A program made the translations under genes and the position numbers. 64,000 bases of DNA. It comes from Mucilaginibacter sp. PAMB04168. Its GTDB lineage: Bacteria; Bacteroidota; Bacteroidia; Sphingobacteriales; Sphingobacteriaceae. Shown here piece by piece: positions 45,301-52,776 of this stretch. The stretch lies in the NCBI RefSeq assembly GCF_039634365.2, contig NZ_CP155079.2, forward strand, positions 1,550,001 to 1,614,000. Reading direction: 5' to 3'. Each line of letters opens with the position of its first letter. Position 1 is the stretch's first letter. The notes under the pieces were generated by a model that saw only the letters and a list, made by a program, of their open reading frames with translations, did no database searches and was not told where the DNA came from.

Positions 45301-45516
45301 TCATTCCGGTGAACAGATGACATTTTTGATCGGGTCTTGTAAGGGGAAGGAATAACCTCTGCCTCGCGCAAAGGGTTTAACCAGGTATTCATTAGCCGTT
45401 TGAATATTAACTGGAGAAAAGGATATTTTAGACGCAACAGCGAATGCAAACCGGCAGTTAACTCGACGGTTAAGTACTGCTTTTTGTTGGTCGGCGCTAT
45501 TGACTATATTGCACAT
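45301..45516 (-). CDS. possible 71-residue leader ORF of the SusC operon
   Basis: An ATG at 45516 opens a 71-codon frame on the same strand as SusC, ending 12 bp before a terminator-like hairpin. The product has three Cys and no signal peptide. I recognise no family and no repeat. The neat position between the TTCCC dyad and the hairpin is the only support; it may be a leader or spurious. Confidence 0.25.
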   Translation of the reverse strand: MCNIVNSADQQKAVLNRRVNCRFAFAVASKISFSPVNIQTANEYLVKPFARGRGYSFPLQDPIKNVICSPE

Positions 45517-45538
45517 ATTTAATTGTCCGAATTAACTC

Positions 45539-45562
45539 AATTTTCCCTATGAAGGGAAAATT
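45539..45562. promoter_or_regulatory. TTCCC-N6-GGGAA operator between the SusC operon and the XRE genes
   Basis: AATTTTCCCT (45539-45548), spacer ATGA and AGGGAAAATT (45553-45562) form a perfect 10-bp-arm dyad. The half-site and N6 spacing repeat the site at 34506-34529. It lies in the divergent region between the SusC leader and the first XRE gene, 22 bp ahead of the leader ORF. Confidence 0.6.
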
Positions 45563-45625
45563 ATTCGGTTGACCTTTACTTTATTCAATTTGATTTTTAC
45601 TAACTTTAAAGCATAAAATTTTCTG

Positions 45626-46015
45626 ATGGAAGAAGCCATATTTAACAAGAAGCCATTAAGCATAGGACAGAAAGTCGAGCGTATTAGAACATTCAGGGGG
45701 TATAAGCAAGAATACCTTGCGAGCAAACTCGGTGTTTCGCAACAAACTGTTTCCAAAATTGAGCAACAAGAGGAAATCGAAGACGATTTATTGAAGCAAA
45801 TCGCTGAGGCTTTGGGTGTAACCCCGGAGGTAATTAAGAATTTTGACGAAGATAAGATTACCTATATAATCAATCATCAATACAATATCTATAACAATGA
45901 AATTAAGGACAATGCGACAAATAATTTTGTTTTTAATCCCATTGAAAAGATTGCGGAATTATATGAGCGCCTGTTAAAAACTGAACGGGAAAAAAATGAA
46001 CTTTTAAAAAAATAA
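45626..46015 (+). CDS. XRE-family regulator, copy 1
   Basis: This 129-residue protein has an N-terminal Cro/C1-type HTH (about 11-70: IGQKVERIRTFRGYKQEYLASKLGVSQQTVSKIEQQ) and a C-terminal helix NPIEKIAELYERLLKTEREKNELLKK that looks like a coiled coil for oligomerisation. It is a tandem paralogue of the next gene. It sits beside the TTCCC dyad and the SusC operon, so it may repress that operon or itself. Confidence 0.85.
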   Translation: MEEAIFNKKPLSIGQKVERIRTFRGYKQEYLASKLGVSQQTVSKIEQQEEIEDDLLKQIAEALGVTPEVIKNFDEDKITYIINHQYNIYNNEIKDNATNNFVFNPIEKIAELYERLLKTEREKNELLKK

Positions 46016-46047
46016 GTAATCAAATCTGATTCTATTGAATATCTCAC

Positions 46048-46455
46048 ATGGAAACTACTGCTAAAGGAAAACTTTTACATATTGGACGAAAAATTGAAAG
46101 AGTTCGCAAATTACGGGGTCTGACCCAAGAAGATGTGGGAACTGGATTGGGAATTACCAAACAAGCAGTATCCAAATTGGAGCAAAGCGAGTCGATTGAA
46201 GAAGAAAGATTAGAACAAATTGCCAACGTTTTAGGGGTTACTTTAGAGGGTTTAAAACGCTTTAACGATGAAAACGTATTAAATAATTCGCATAATTTCT
46301 ACGACAGCAGTTCTGTTACACATTCATCAATAAATAATGGCTACGAGTTTACCATCATCAATAATCCTGTCGAAAAAATTATAGAACTTTACGAGAGCTT
46401 GCTAAAAGTTGAGCGTGAAAAAATCGAAATTTTAAGAAATAAAAATAGTGACTAA
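46048..46455 (+). CDS. XRE-family regulator, copy 2
   Basis: This 135-residue paralogue of the preceding gene lies 32 bp downstream. The HTH is IGRKIERVRKLRGLTQEDVGTG then ITKQAVSKLEQS, and the C-terminal coil is NPVEKIIELYESLLKVEREKIEILRN. The shared two-part layout shows a local duplication; heterodimers are possible. Confidence 0.85.
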   Translation: METTAKGKLLHIGRKIERVRKLRGLTQEDVGTGLGITKQAVSKLEQSESIEEERLEQIANVLGVTLEGLKRFNDENVLNNSHNFYDSSSVTHSSINNGYEFTIINNPVEKIIELYESLLKVEREKIEILRNKNSD

Positions 46456-46555
46456 CATTGCCCGAGGTTGAAACTGTACGATAGATTTTAGATTGTTGCT
46501 TAAATATTGCAAAAATTCGGTTATTAAATTATTGAAAATCGTTAAATTTGTTACT

Positions 46556-46756
46556 ATGGAAACCTTACTGATAAATGTTCCCGAGCAAAAAAGCTCATTA
46601 GTAAAGCAACTGTTAAAAGAGCTGGGCGTAACAATAGAAAACAAGACTAAAGCTCGCCAATTGGCCGAGGAAATCAACAAAAGCGTTAAGTCCGGTCCAA
46701 AACCTGATCTTGATGAAATCGTTGCGGAGATTAATACCTTTCGGTCTGGACAATAA
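46556..46756 (+). CDS. antitoxin of a PIN-type toxin-antitoxin pair
   Basis: This 66-residue protein starts at the ATG at 46556 (METLLINVPEQKSSLVKQLLKELGV). A longer frame from a TTG at 46493 is rejected. It has the opening beta strand and helices of small addiction antitoxins paired with COG1569-type PIN toxins. It is 2 bp upstream of the toxin gene, so the two are translated together and probably autoregulated. Confidence 0.75.
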   Translation: METLLINVPEQKSSLVKQLLKELGVTIENKTKARQLAEEINKSVKSGPKPDLDEIVAEINTFRSGQ

Positions 46757-46758
46757 TC

Positions 46759-47157
46759 ATGATTGTTGTTATTGACTGTAATATTTGGATTACTTTATCC
46801 ATTAATGGCCAGATAGATTTTATTGCCGATTTGTCAGACAACGGAATTATCGTAGCTACGTGCTCTACGTTAAGAAATGAAATTACAAATGTTTTAGGTA
46901 GACCAAAACTGGCTAAATTCCTTTCACCAAGCACCATCTTAAAAGTCGTTGATTTACACGATACAGTAACCACTATTTATCCTATTGGAAAAATTGAGCA
47001 TGTTGTCGCTGATCTTAAAGATAATTACCTGTTTACATTATCTGAAACATCAAAAGCTGACTACCTTATAACAGGAGACAAATTGTTATTAGAGGTGAGG
47101 AAGCATAAGAAAACAACAGTAATTACCTTGGCTGACTTCAGAATAATTGCCCAATAA
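46759..47157 (+). CDS. PIN-domain toxin (COG1569-like endoribonuclease)
   Basis: This 132-residue protein has the PIN acidic site: D6 in MIVVIDCNIW, E41 in RNEITNVLG, D85/D88 in DLKDNYLF and D101/D107 in ADYLITGDKLL. PIN toxins cleave RNA, usually tRNA or rRNA, and are held in check by the cognate antitoxin. On an ICE this pair probably stabilises the element after transfer. Confidence 0.88.
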   Translation: MIVVIDCNIWITLSINGQIDFIADLSDNGIIVATCSTLRNEITNVLGRPKLAKFLSPSTILKVVDLHDTVTTIYPIGKIEHVVADLKDNYLFTLSETSKADYLITGDKLLLEVRKHKKTTVITLADFRIIAQ

Positions 47158-47172
47158 TTTAAAATGCCATAT

Positions 47173-47829
47173 CTAATTTTCTTGCAGCTTAGCCCGCCTG
47201 TAGGTATCGGAAAGGATATTGCCAATTGCATTTTTTATGCGATCAAATCCTGCTTCAGTATTAATATCAATTTCGCAAAATAAGCTGTCATTAGATTTGG
47301 CATGCAAAACCATGTAATAAATGCCACCTACAAGCAAACCAGCTACCGCCCGTAAATCTGCTTTTTCTTGATTTAATTCCTTATCAGCCAATTCAAAAAA
47401 TTGACTCCCGACCTGCTCGCGAGTTTCTGCAACTTCAAACATAATCTGGCTCCTTTCACTTATCTGCCAAAGGATTATTTTTTGCATTTCTTCATTATTG
47501 TAGAAATGCTCTAACTGGCTTACTAAAATGGACTCTAATAATTTACAAGTTCCTGACCCATTATTCTGTTCTAATAATTGATCTGCACCGTTAGATGCAC
47601 CTGCAAAATAGTCTTTGCTTCTTACATATTTTTCAATCAGATTATCAACACTACCAAAATAGAAATAGATCAGTCGCTTATTTAAGCCAGCCGCTTTAGC
47701 AATGTTTGTTGGGCCAAGTCCGGCGTATCCCTTTTCTTTTATTACACATCCAACCGCTTCTAATAATCGATGCATGGAGCGTTCTTTGTCATTGGTTTCT
47801 CCCTGGTATCTTTTTTTGGTCATTATCAT
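47173..47829 (-). CDS. TetR-family regulator
   Basis: This 218-residue protein has an N-terminal HTH (NIAKAAGLNKRLIYFYFGSVDNLIEKYV, about 42-69) and a helical ligand-binding domain of typical length. It overlaps the upstream alpha-oxoamine synthase by 4 bp (ATGA), so it is the second gene of that operon and likely autoregulates it through the CATAGG inverted repeat at 49155-49177. The ligand is unknown, perhaps an acyl-CoA or long-chain lipid. Confidence 0.88.
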   Translation of the reverse strand: MIMTKKRYQGETNDKERSMHRLLEAVGCVIKEKGYAGLGPTNIAKAAGLNKRLIYFYFGSVDNLIEKYVRSKDYFAGASNGADQLLEQNNGSGTCKLLESILVSQLEHFYNNEEMQKIILWQISERSQIMFEVAETREQVGSQFFELADKELNQEKADLRAVAGLLVGGIYYMVLHAKSNDSLFCEIDINTEAGFDRIKNAIGNILSDTYRRAKLQEN

Positions 47830-49106
47830 TCCCTTTTTGTTAAGGAAATATGCAACTTTTGATCCACATATTCAAATGCATTTAACGCTTTATCCAAATG
47901 TTCGCGCGTATGCGTTGCCATCAGACTTGTTCTGATTCTTGCTTTTTTCTTTGCAACACCCGGATAAACAATAGTATTGGCATATACTCCGGCTTTCAAT
48001 AGCAACCGGCCAGCATCACCTGTTTTGTGTGCATCCCCAATCTTCACAGGTATAATTGGCGATTCTGTATTACCTATATCCATTTTCAAATCCAATAAGC
48101 CTTTTTTGAAATAAGCAACGTTGTCAGCAAGCATACTTCGCCATTTTGGTTCTTCGTCGATAAGATCAATAGCTTTTAGCAGGCCGGCTGCAGCCGGTGT
48201 GGATGTTGAAGAAAACACTTGTTGCCGTGATTGAAATTTTAAGAAATTAATAATTTGGGGATCAGCGACTATAAAACCACCAATATGCCCAAATGCCTTA
48301 CTAAGAGTTCCGGCTATTATATCAACTTTATCAGTCAAATTAAAAACTTCAATTGCTCCCCTGCCATTTTTTCCTAATACGCCTATCCCATGTGCGTCGT
48401 CAACCATTAGGAAACCACCATATTGTTTCGTTAATTTATATATTTCATCCATTTTCGCCAGATCTCCATCCTGTGAATAAACACCATCGATGATAACCAG
48501 TCTTGTCAAGTACTTATCTTGGGCATCCTTTAAAATCTTCTCTAATGCATAAAGGTCATTGTGTAAGAACATTTTTAAGTTTGTTTCTCTGCAACCCTCA
48601 TAGACGCTTGCGTGAACAGCCATATCCAAAATAGCAATGTCTTTATCTTTTAACAAGGCTAAAAGGCTTGCACTGTTTGCGGTATAACCCGTTGTGTAAA
48701 TTAATGCAGAGTCTTCACTTCTGTTGAAAAAGCCGGATATTTTGCGCTGTAGCATTTCATGATAATCATGGTGTCCACCAATTAACGGCGATGCACCTGC
48801 GCCCGTTCCATATTTCTCTATACCCTGAATTGCTGCCAATTTGACTTTAGGATGCTGCGTGAAATTCAAATAATCATTGGATACCAGGCTTACACATTTT
48901 TGAGGAGACTTATTAAACGGTGAGGTTACCCACATTTCAGGCCCACATCCTTTCTTACTGGTCATAAAGCGGAAATTCATTTGGCCGCTTTCTCCCATAT
49001 AGTTTGTAAATTCCTGAAATACCTCAGCTCTTTGGAACGCATTTAAATCAGGGATGTTTTCAAAATCTTTAAAGCTTGCTTTTAAAAAGTTAATGTTTGT
49101 TTTCAT
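47826..49106 (-). CDS. alpha-oxoamine synthase (SPT/AONS/KBL-like PLP enzyme)
   Basis: The product is 426 residues from the ATG at 49106 (MKTNINFLKASF); an ATG at 49133 adds nine poor residues. It has the fold-type I PLP signature, with Schiff-base lysine in GTLSKAFGHIGGF, and VDDAHGIGVLG, TGYTANSA and GAGASPLIGGHHDYH motifs. The family condenses an amino acid with an acyl-CoA. Serine palmitoyltransferase-like enzymes make sphingoid bases or related lipids in Sphingobacteriaceae. The N-terminal MNFRFMTSKKGCGPEMWV region is common to Bacteroidota homologues of this type. The substrate remains open. Here it lies on a mobile element, paired with TetR. Confidence 0.85.
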   Translation of the reverse strand: MKTNINFLKASFKDFENIPDLNAFQRAEVFQEFTNYMGESGQMNFRFMTSKKGCGPEMWVTSPFNKSPQKCVSLVSNDYLNFTQHPKVKLAAIQGIEKYGTGAGASPLIGGHHDYHEMLQRKISGFFNRSEDSALIYTTGYTANSASLLALLKDKDIAILDMAVHASVYEGCRETNLKMFLHNDLYALEKILKDAQDKYLTRLVIIDGVYSQDGDLAKMDEIYKLTKQYGGFLMVDDAHGIGVLGKNGRGAIEVFNLTDKVDIIAGTLSKAFGHIGGFIVADPQIINFLKFQSRQQVFSSTSTPAAAGLLKAIDLIDEEPKWRSMLADNVAYFKKGLLDLKMDIGNTESPIIPVKIGDAHKTGDAGRLLLKAGVYANTIVYPGVAKKKARIRTSLMATHTREHLDKALNAFEYVDQKLHISLTKRE

Positions 49107-49142
49107 AGTATAAGAATTTAAGATGTTTGTCAAGGCAATTTA

Positions 49143-49171
49143 CAAATTTAACCACATAGGGAAATTTACAA
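49143..49171 (-). promoter_or_regulatory. candidate promoter of the alpha-oxoamine synthase operon
   Basis: On the minus strand TAAATTTG (49150-49143) fits TAnnTTTG, with TTGT (49171-49168) 17 bp upstream. The start codon is 37 bp downstream. A GGGAAATTT stretch sits in the promoter spacer, a weak half-match to the TTCCC dyads. Confidence 0.4.
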
Positions 49172-49177
49172 CCTATG
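49155..49177. promoter_or_regulatory. possible TetR operator
   Basis: CATAGG (49155-49160) and CCTATG (49172-49177) are inverted around 11 bp and overlap the candidate promoter at 49143-49171. TetR-type regulators commonly bind such repeats in their own operon promoter. Confidence 0.4.
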
Positions 49178-49533
49178 GTTTTAACTGTATGTTTTACAAT
49201 TAAATGACAGTGATTGACTTTTTAGGTAACGGTCGAAAAATACTTTACGCTAAGTATTCAATGGAATTTTACCAAACATGTTAGGAATTGAATTTTACAA
49301 AATCTTTTACTAAACGATTTGTATTAATATTTGCCCCAATTTATAAGACAGGGCTGATTTTTTGCATAAGAGAAAATGATTTTAGTGGATCATCAACCGC
49401 AAAATATTTCAGTATCGCAAGTCTTCTATCCAATCCCGGGATGAGGTTGATTATTTCTTTATTCTTATTAATGAGGAAAATGGTTAACCAGGATTGCCCT
49501 ATACCTTATTGAAAATCAAATAATTGATAATTA

Positions 49534-49554
49534 TTTAAGGGTCCGACCCTTAAA
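49534..49554. repeat. 9-bp dyad in the large noncoding gap
   Basis: TTTAAGGGT-CCG-ACCCTTAAA is perfect over 9+9 bp with a 3-bp spacer. It lies in the gap between the AONS gene and primase (49107-49820) that holds no convincing gene. It may be a regulatory site of the tra operon. Confidence 0.6.
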
Positions 49555-49784
49555 GGAACCCGGTAAAAATCTGCACTCTCCGAACCTTTGTACCGTCGAT
49601 CAGGCAAGAACAAGTTATCCTAATTCTACGGTCTTTGACATCGGGGAACGAAGCATTATCCACCTAAGAAATGGAAATTTTGCGAAGCTGAGATAGTATC
49701 AATAAAGCGAACGCGCCTTGGCAGCCGGGAGGCCGTATTGTAGAATACGACGTGAGTAGTTCCGAACAACATATTAATAACCTG

Positions 49785-49807
49785 AAGGGGCCTCGTGCCC
49801 CTTTTTT
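49785..49807 (+). terminator. terminator-like hairpin just before the primase start
   Basis: AAGGGGC (49785-49791) pairs with GCCCCTT (49797-49803) and is followed by a T-run, 13 bp before the ATG at 49821. In a leader transcript this would act as an attenuator of the tra operon. Confidence 0.65.
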
Positions 49808-49820
49808 TATGCCCGAAATT

Positions 49821-50729
49821 ATGGAAAAACAACCACTAAAAGCCAGCGAGATCAAAGAAAATTATTCCCTTGTTGACCTGTTAACACACCTGGGCTATGA
49901 GCCGGTCAAGCGCATACACAATGAACAGCTTTATTTGAGTATGCTGCGCGATTCGGACACGACACCCTCCTTTTCGGTCAATGATAAGCAGGGTACCTGG
50001 TTCGATTTCGGCGAAGGCAAAGGCGGCAACATTATAGATTTTGGTTTGCAATATTGGAAAGGCTTGCCTTTTCCCGAAGTATTGGAAAAGATCGTGTTGA
50101 CCTGCGGCGGTTTAGTTCCGGTCTTAGGTCCCCAGATTTATAAAAGACAGCCGTCGGCTGAAAAAGAACCTAATTATGAAATCCTTGATATTAAAAACCT
50201 CGGCAGCAATGCCGCCATCCTGAATTACCTGGAAAGCCGGGGTGTCGGTCAGGTGGCGGAAGGCAGGCTCAAAGAAATATATTATTACGTTGAGGATGAA
50301 GATAAAAAGCGGAATAATTTCTTTGCTGCAGGCTGGCAAAACGAACATGGTGCCTGGGAAATCCGCAACCTGAATTTCAAAGGCTGCCTCGGCCATAAGG
50401 CGATCAGCTTTATTCCAAATTCGGAAAAGAAGCTGGCGGTGTTCGAAGGTTTTTTTAATTACCTGAGCTGGCTCACAGAAAACCCATTCGCAGCGGACAG
50501 CGTGCTCGTTCTGAACTCCCTTTCTTTGCTTCAGGCAGGAATATTTAAAGCTCAGGATTTCCGGGACATTGCGCTCTACCTGGACAATGACCAATCAGGA
50601 CGGCAGGCCACGCTTGATTTTACGTCTGCACTACCCTGGGCCAAAGATCGCGCCGGTATATATAGAGGCTATAATGATTACAACGATCTGATCGTCGCTG
50701 GGCGAACCAACTATGAGCTAAACCGATGA
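49821..50729 (+). CDS. toprim-domain primase-like protein
   Basis: This is 302 residues from the ATG at 49821 (MEKQPLKASEIKENYSLVDLL). A GTG at 49752 and an ATG at 49809 are in frame, but the hairpin between them and 49821 makes the last start likeliest. The N-terminal part resembles CHC2-type zinc-finger primases without the cysteines (FSVNDKQGTWFDFGEGKGGNIIDF). A toprim-like domain follows, with E in VFEGFFNYLS and DND in YLDNDQSG. It presumably primes DNA replication or transfer of the ICE, as in other Bacteroidota elements. Confidence 0.85.
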   Translation: MEKQPLKASEIKENYSLVDLLTHLGYEPVKRIHNEQLYLSMLRDSDTTPSFSVNDKQGTWFDFGEGKGGNIIDFGLQYWKGLPFPEVLEKIVLTCGGLVPVLGPQIYKRQPSAEKEPNYEILDIKNLGSNAAILNYLESRGVGQVAEGRLKEIYYYVEDEDKKRNNFFAAGWQNEHGAWEIRNLNFKGCLGHKAISFIPNSEKKLAVFEGFFNYLSWLTENPFAADSVLVLNSLSLLQAGIFKAQDFRDIALYLDNDQSGRQATLDFTSALPWAKDRAGIYRGYNDYNDLIVAGRTNYELNR

Positions 50730-50784
50730 AAAACGAACAAGTTCCCTTTTGGTTTTTCCCCTTGCAAGATGTGCTCCTGTCCGA

Positions 50785-50893
50785 CAAAAAACCGCTCCGC
50801 TCGTTTTTTGCCAGCCAGTCGCAATCTTGCCCTGGACTTCGCTCCGTACCTGCGCGAAGACCAGGGAGTATCGTAAACTCGCAACTCGTTTAC
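50785..50893. other. oriT: candidate origin of transfer (three inverted repeats)
   Basis: Between primase and mobC lie three inverted repeats in a row. CAAAAAAC/GTTTTTTG is at 50785-50792 and 50803-50810. A 13-bp pair with one mismatch (CCCTGGACTTCGC with GCGAAGACCAGGG) is at 50830-50842 and 50854-50866. GTAAAC/GTTTAC is at 50873-50878 and 50888-50893, ending 4 bp before mobC. Clusters of hairpins next to mobC and the relaxase mark oriT in mobilisable elements. The nic site is not identifiable from sequence alone. Confidence 0.5.
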
Positions 50894-50897
50894 TCTG

Positions 50898-51308
50898 ATG
50901 AATGGTAGAGGCAGAACAAAGGGAAGGCCGCAAATGCTGGCCGGTAAAAGGAACAAAAAGATTGATGCCCGCTTTACCGAAGATGAATATGCTATCATCT
51001 GCAAATTGGAGAAAACATTAGGCGTGACCAAAACAGAGCTGGTCAGGCAGCGGCTGTTAAGCAATGCCGGTTTGCTGGTCGTGAATGCAAAGGAACTGAT
51101 TGTTTTACTGGATCAGGTGGGTGCCGAGATGGGACGCTGCGGCAGTAACATTAACCAGCTGGCAAAATATGCAAATATCCTGAAAAAGCGAGGTATGTTA
51201 TCGCCTGTCGTGATCGAGCGGTTTAATGTTTTGTTTGAGCAATACCTCAAAAATCAACAAGCATTGGATGCCAGCCTTCGCAAAGTATTCCGGATGACCG
51301 GAGCTTAG
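50898..51308 (+). CDS. mobC: MobC-like relaxosome accessory protein
   Basis: This 136-residue basic protein has a ribbon-helix-helix-like N-terminus (KKIDARFTEDEYAIICKLEKTLGVTKTELVRQRLL) and the MobC-type tail ELIVLLDQVGAEMGRCGSNINQLAKYANILKKRG. MobC binds oriT DNA and assists nicking by the relaxase. The gene directly precedes the relaxase and the candidate oriT lies just upstream. The stop codon lies within the beginning of the 15-nt tandem array. Confidence 0.88.
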   Translation: MNGRGRTKGRPQMLAGKRNKKIDARFTEDEYAIICKLEKTLGVTKTELVRQRLLSNAGLLVVNAKELIVLLDQVGAEMGRCGSNINQLAKYANILKKRGMLSPVVIERFNVLFEQYLKNQQALDASLRKVFRMTGA

Positions 51309-51316
51309 TTCGGTGG

Positions 51317-51466
51317 GAACTTGATTGCTGCGAATTTGTTCACAACGAATTTGGTTGGAGCGAATTTGTTTGCACTGCACTTATTCAGTCCGAATTTGTT
51401 TTAAGTGAACTTGTTCGCAGTGAGTTTGTGCGCAGTGAAATAGTTCTGAATACACAAGTTCACTTA
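51317..51466 (+). repeat. 15-nt tandem array between mobC and the relaxase
   Basis: About ten contiguous 15-nt units (51317-51466) follow the consensus GAATTTGTTCGCAGT. Individual units match at 7 to 14 of 15 positions, best at 51407-51421 (14 of 15). A weaker unit extends back over the mobC stop. The units are exactly in frame with the relaxase and would read E-F-V-x-S repeats, but no start codon is present before a GTG at 51428. It may be a protein-binding iteron array or an oriT part. Confidence 0.85.
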
Positions 51467-51475
51467 AAACAAATT
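51393..51475 (+). promoter_or_regulatory. 22-bp perfect inverted repeat abutting the relaxase start
   Basis: 51393-51414 is the exact reverse complement of 51454-51475, with a 39-nt loop; the 3' arm ends one base before the ATG at 51476. In RNA this would hide the translation start. As DNA it could be the relaxase or MobC binding site. It is built partly from the 15-nt repeats but is far more exact than they are. Confidence 0.8.
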
Positions 51476-52759
51476 ATGATCGTTCATATCCTGCCGCCTG
51501 CCGGTGGCTTTCCCGCTGTTAGCTATAATACTGATAAGGTTGATGCAAATAAGGGCGAGTTGATGAATGTGGCGAACTTTGGCGCTTTGCAGGGCCTAAT
51601 GAACGTGCGCCCGGAGGATTACAAAAATCACCTGGCAATGGTATCGGCTACGAATAAGCATGTAAAGCGGCCGCAGTTCCATGTGGTTATTTCAGCAGAA
51701 GGCCGCACTTATGACAAGAAAGAGCTGACCGCCATAGGCGAGGAATGGCTGGCGCAGATGGGTTATGAAAAACAACCCTACCTGATCATTTTTCATAAGG
51801 ATACCGCCAATAACCACGTCCATTTGGTGACAGCGCGCATCGACCGCACTGGTAAAAAGATCAGCGACCGCTTTGAAAAGATACGGGCAGTGGAGACATT
51901 GAACCGCGTTTTGGGTATTGATGCCAAACATAACGCTAAAAGCGATATTGAAAATGCGCTGGCCTTCCGGTTTGCCACTGAAGCGCAGTTTCGGATGATC
52001 CTGGAAAGCAAGGGCTATGTATTGCGGGAACGGGACGGGCTTTACGAGGTGATCAAATTCGGAAAGTTACAGGAAACCATCAACCGAAATTTGGTCACGC
52101 AAAGACTGAACAAGGATGCCGATCAGCAGCGAAAGGTACAATTAAAGGCCTGGTTCCATAAATATTCAGCCGCTCATGATACCTCTTTAGTGAAAGGGCG
52201 AAAAGGGTACCAGTCTGAATTTGACGCTATTATGAAAGTCAGATTCGGGGTCGAATTGATATTTCACGCTTCCGGCAATAAGCCGCCTTATGGCTATTCC
52301 GTGATCGATCATTCCGGTAAAAATATCTTCAAGGGTGGTGAGATCATGCCTTTAAAGGAATTATTGGTCATGCACGTTACAGAAAGTGCTCAAAAAGAAA
52401 AGCCACGGGTTCGTTACGAAAATAACACGAACCAACTGAACTACTATGCCGCATTATTAAAAGCGGCGATGTACAATTACCCTGATCTGACTCAGGGTTT
52501 ACAGCATCAGGGCCTGATCATAATTAAAAACGAAAATGGCTTTACCCTCCATGATCCGGCAGCCGGTGTATTCATCAACACTGATGAACTGCTAAATGAA
52601 AAGCAGCAGCAGGTGTTAACCAATCACTTTAGCACCGAACAACCGCAACGACAGCATCCGGCTATTCCCGGTATCAACCTGGCATCAGACGTAGACGATG
52701 ATGCGGTATTAGGGATGAAGCGCCGTCGAAAGAAAAAAGCAAGAACTAATCTCCGCTGA
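51476..52759 (+). CDS. mobA: relaxase/mobilisation nuclease (MobA-type)
   Basis: This is 427 residues from the ATG at 51476 (MIVHILPPAGGFPAVSYNTDKV), which opens at the conserved N-terminus; a GTG at 51428 would translate part of the tandem array. The HUH-type metal motif is HKDTANNHVHLVTARID, and the nucleophile is probably the Tyr in the SYNTDKV motif. It should nick oriT and pilot the strand into the recipient. A C-terminal basic tail (KRRRKKKARTNLR) is present. Confidence 0.92.
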   Translation: MIVHILPPAGGFPAVSYNTDKVDANKGELMNVANFGALQGLMNVRPEDYKNHLAMVSATNKHVKRPQFHVVISAEGRTYDKKELTAIGEEWLAQMGYEKQPYLIIFHKDTANNHVHLVTARIDRTGKKISDRFEKIRAVETLNRVLGIDAKHNAKSDIENALAFRFATEAQFRMILESKGYVLRERDGLYEVIKFGKLQETINRNLVTQRLNKDADQQRKVQLKAWFHKYSAAHDTSLVKGRKGYQSEFDAIMKVRFGVELIFHASGNKPPYGYSVIDHSGKNIFKGGEIMPLKELLVMHVTESAQKEKPRVRYENNTNQLNYYAALLKAAMYNYPDLTQGLQHQGLIIIKNENGFTLHDPAAGVFINTDELLNEKQQQVLTNHFSTEQPQRQHPAIPGINLASDVDDDAVLGMKRRRKKKARTNLR

Positions 52760-52776
52760 CAATTAAAACAAATCTT

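Larger units (their letters stand above)
49107..49820. other. 714-bp region without a supported gene
   Basis: The left part holds the AONS promoter/operator. The middle has the 9-bp dyad (49534-49554). The right part has CGTATT-GTAG-AATACG (49734-49749) and a terminator-like hairpin (49785-49807). Frames in this stretch have no recognisable family or supporting context and are not called. Confidence 0.5.

Noticed and set aside
45301..45516. Lanthipeptide precursor for LanKC
   Set aside because: Wrong operon and strand for LanKC, and no leader or repeated Ser/Cys motif; kept only as a possible leader ORF.
49288..49512. 74-codon frame in the AONS-primase gap
   Set aside because: No family, no promoter, composition like the noncoding surroundings.
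51198..51380. Minus-strand frame with I-R-S-N-Q repeats
   Set aside because: It is the reverse reading of the 15-nt tandem array and overlaps mobC; no independent support.
51428..51475. GTG start giving a longer relaxase
   Set aside because: It would translate repeat units not seen at the conserved relaxase N-terminus; the ATG at 51476 opens at MIVHIL.
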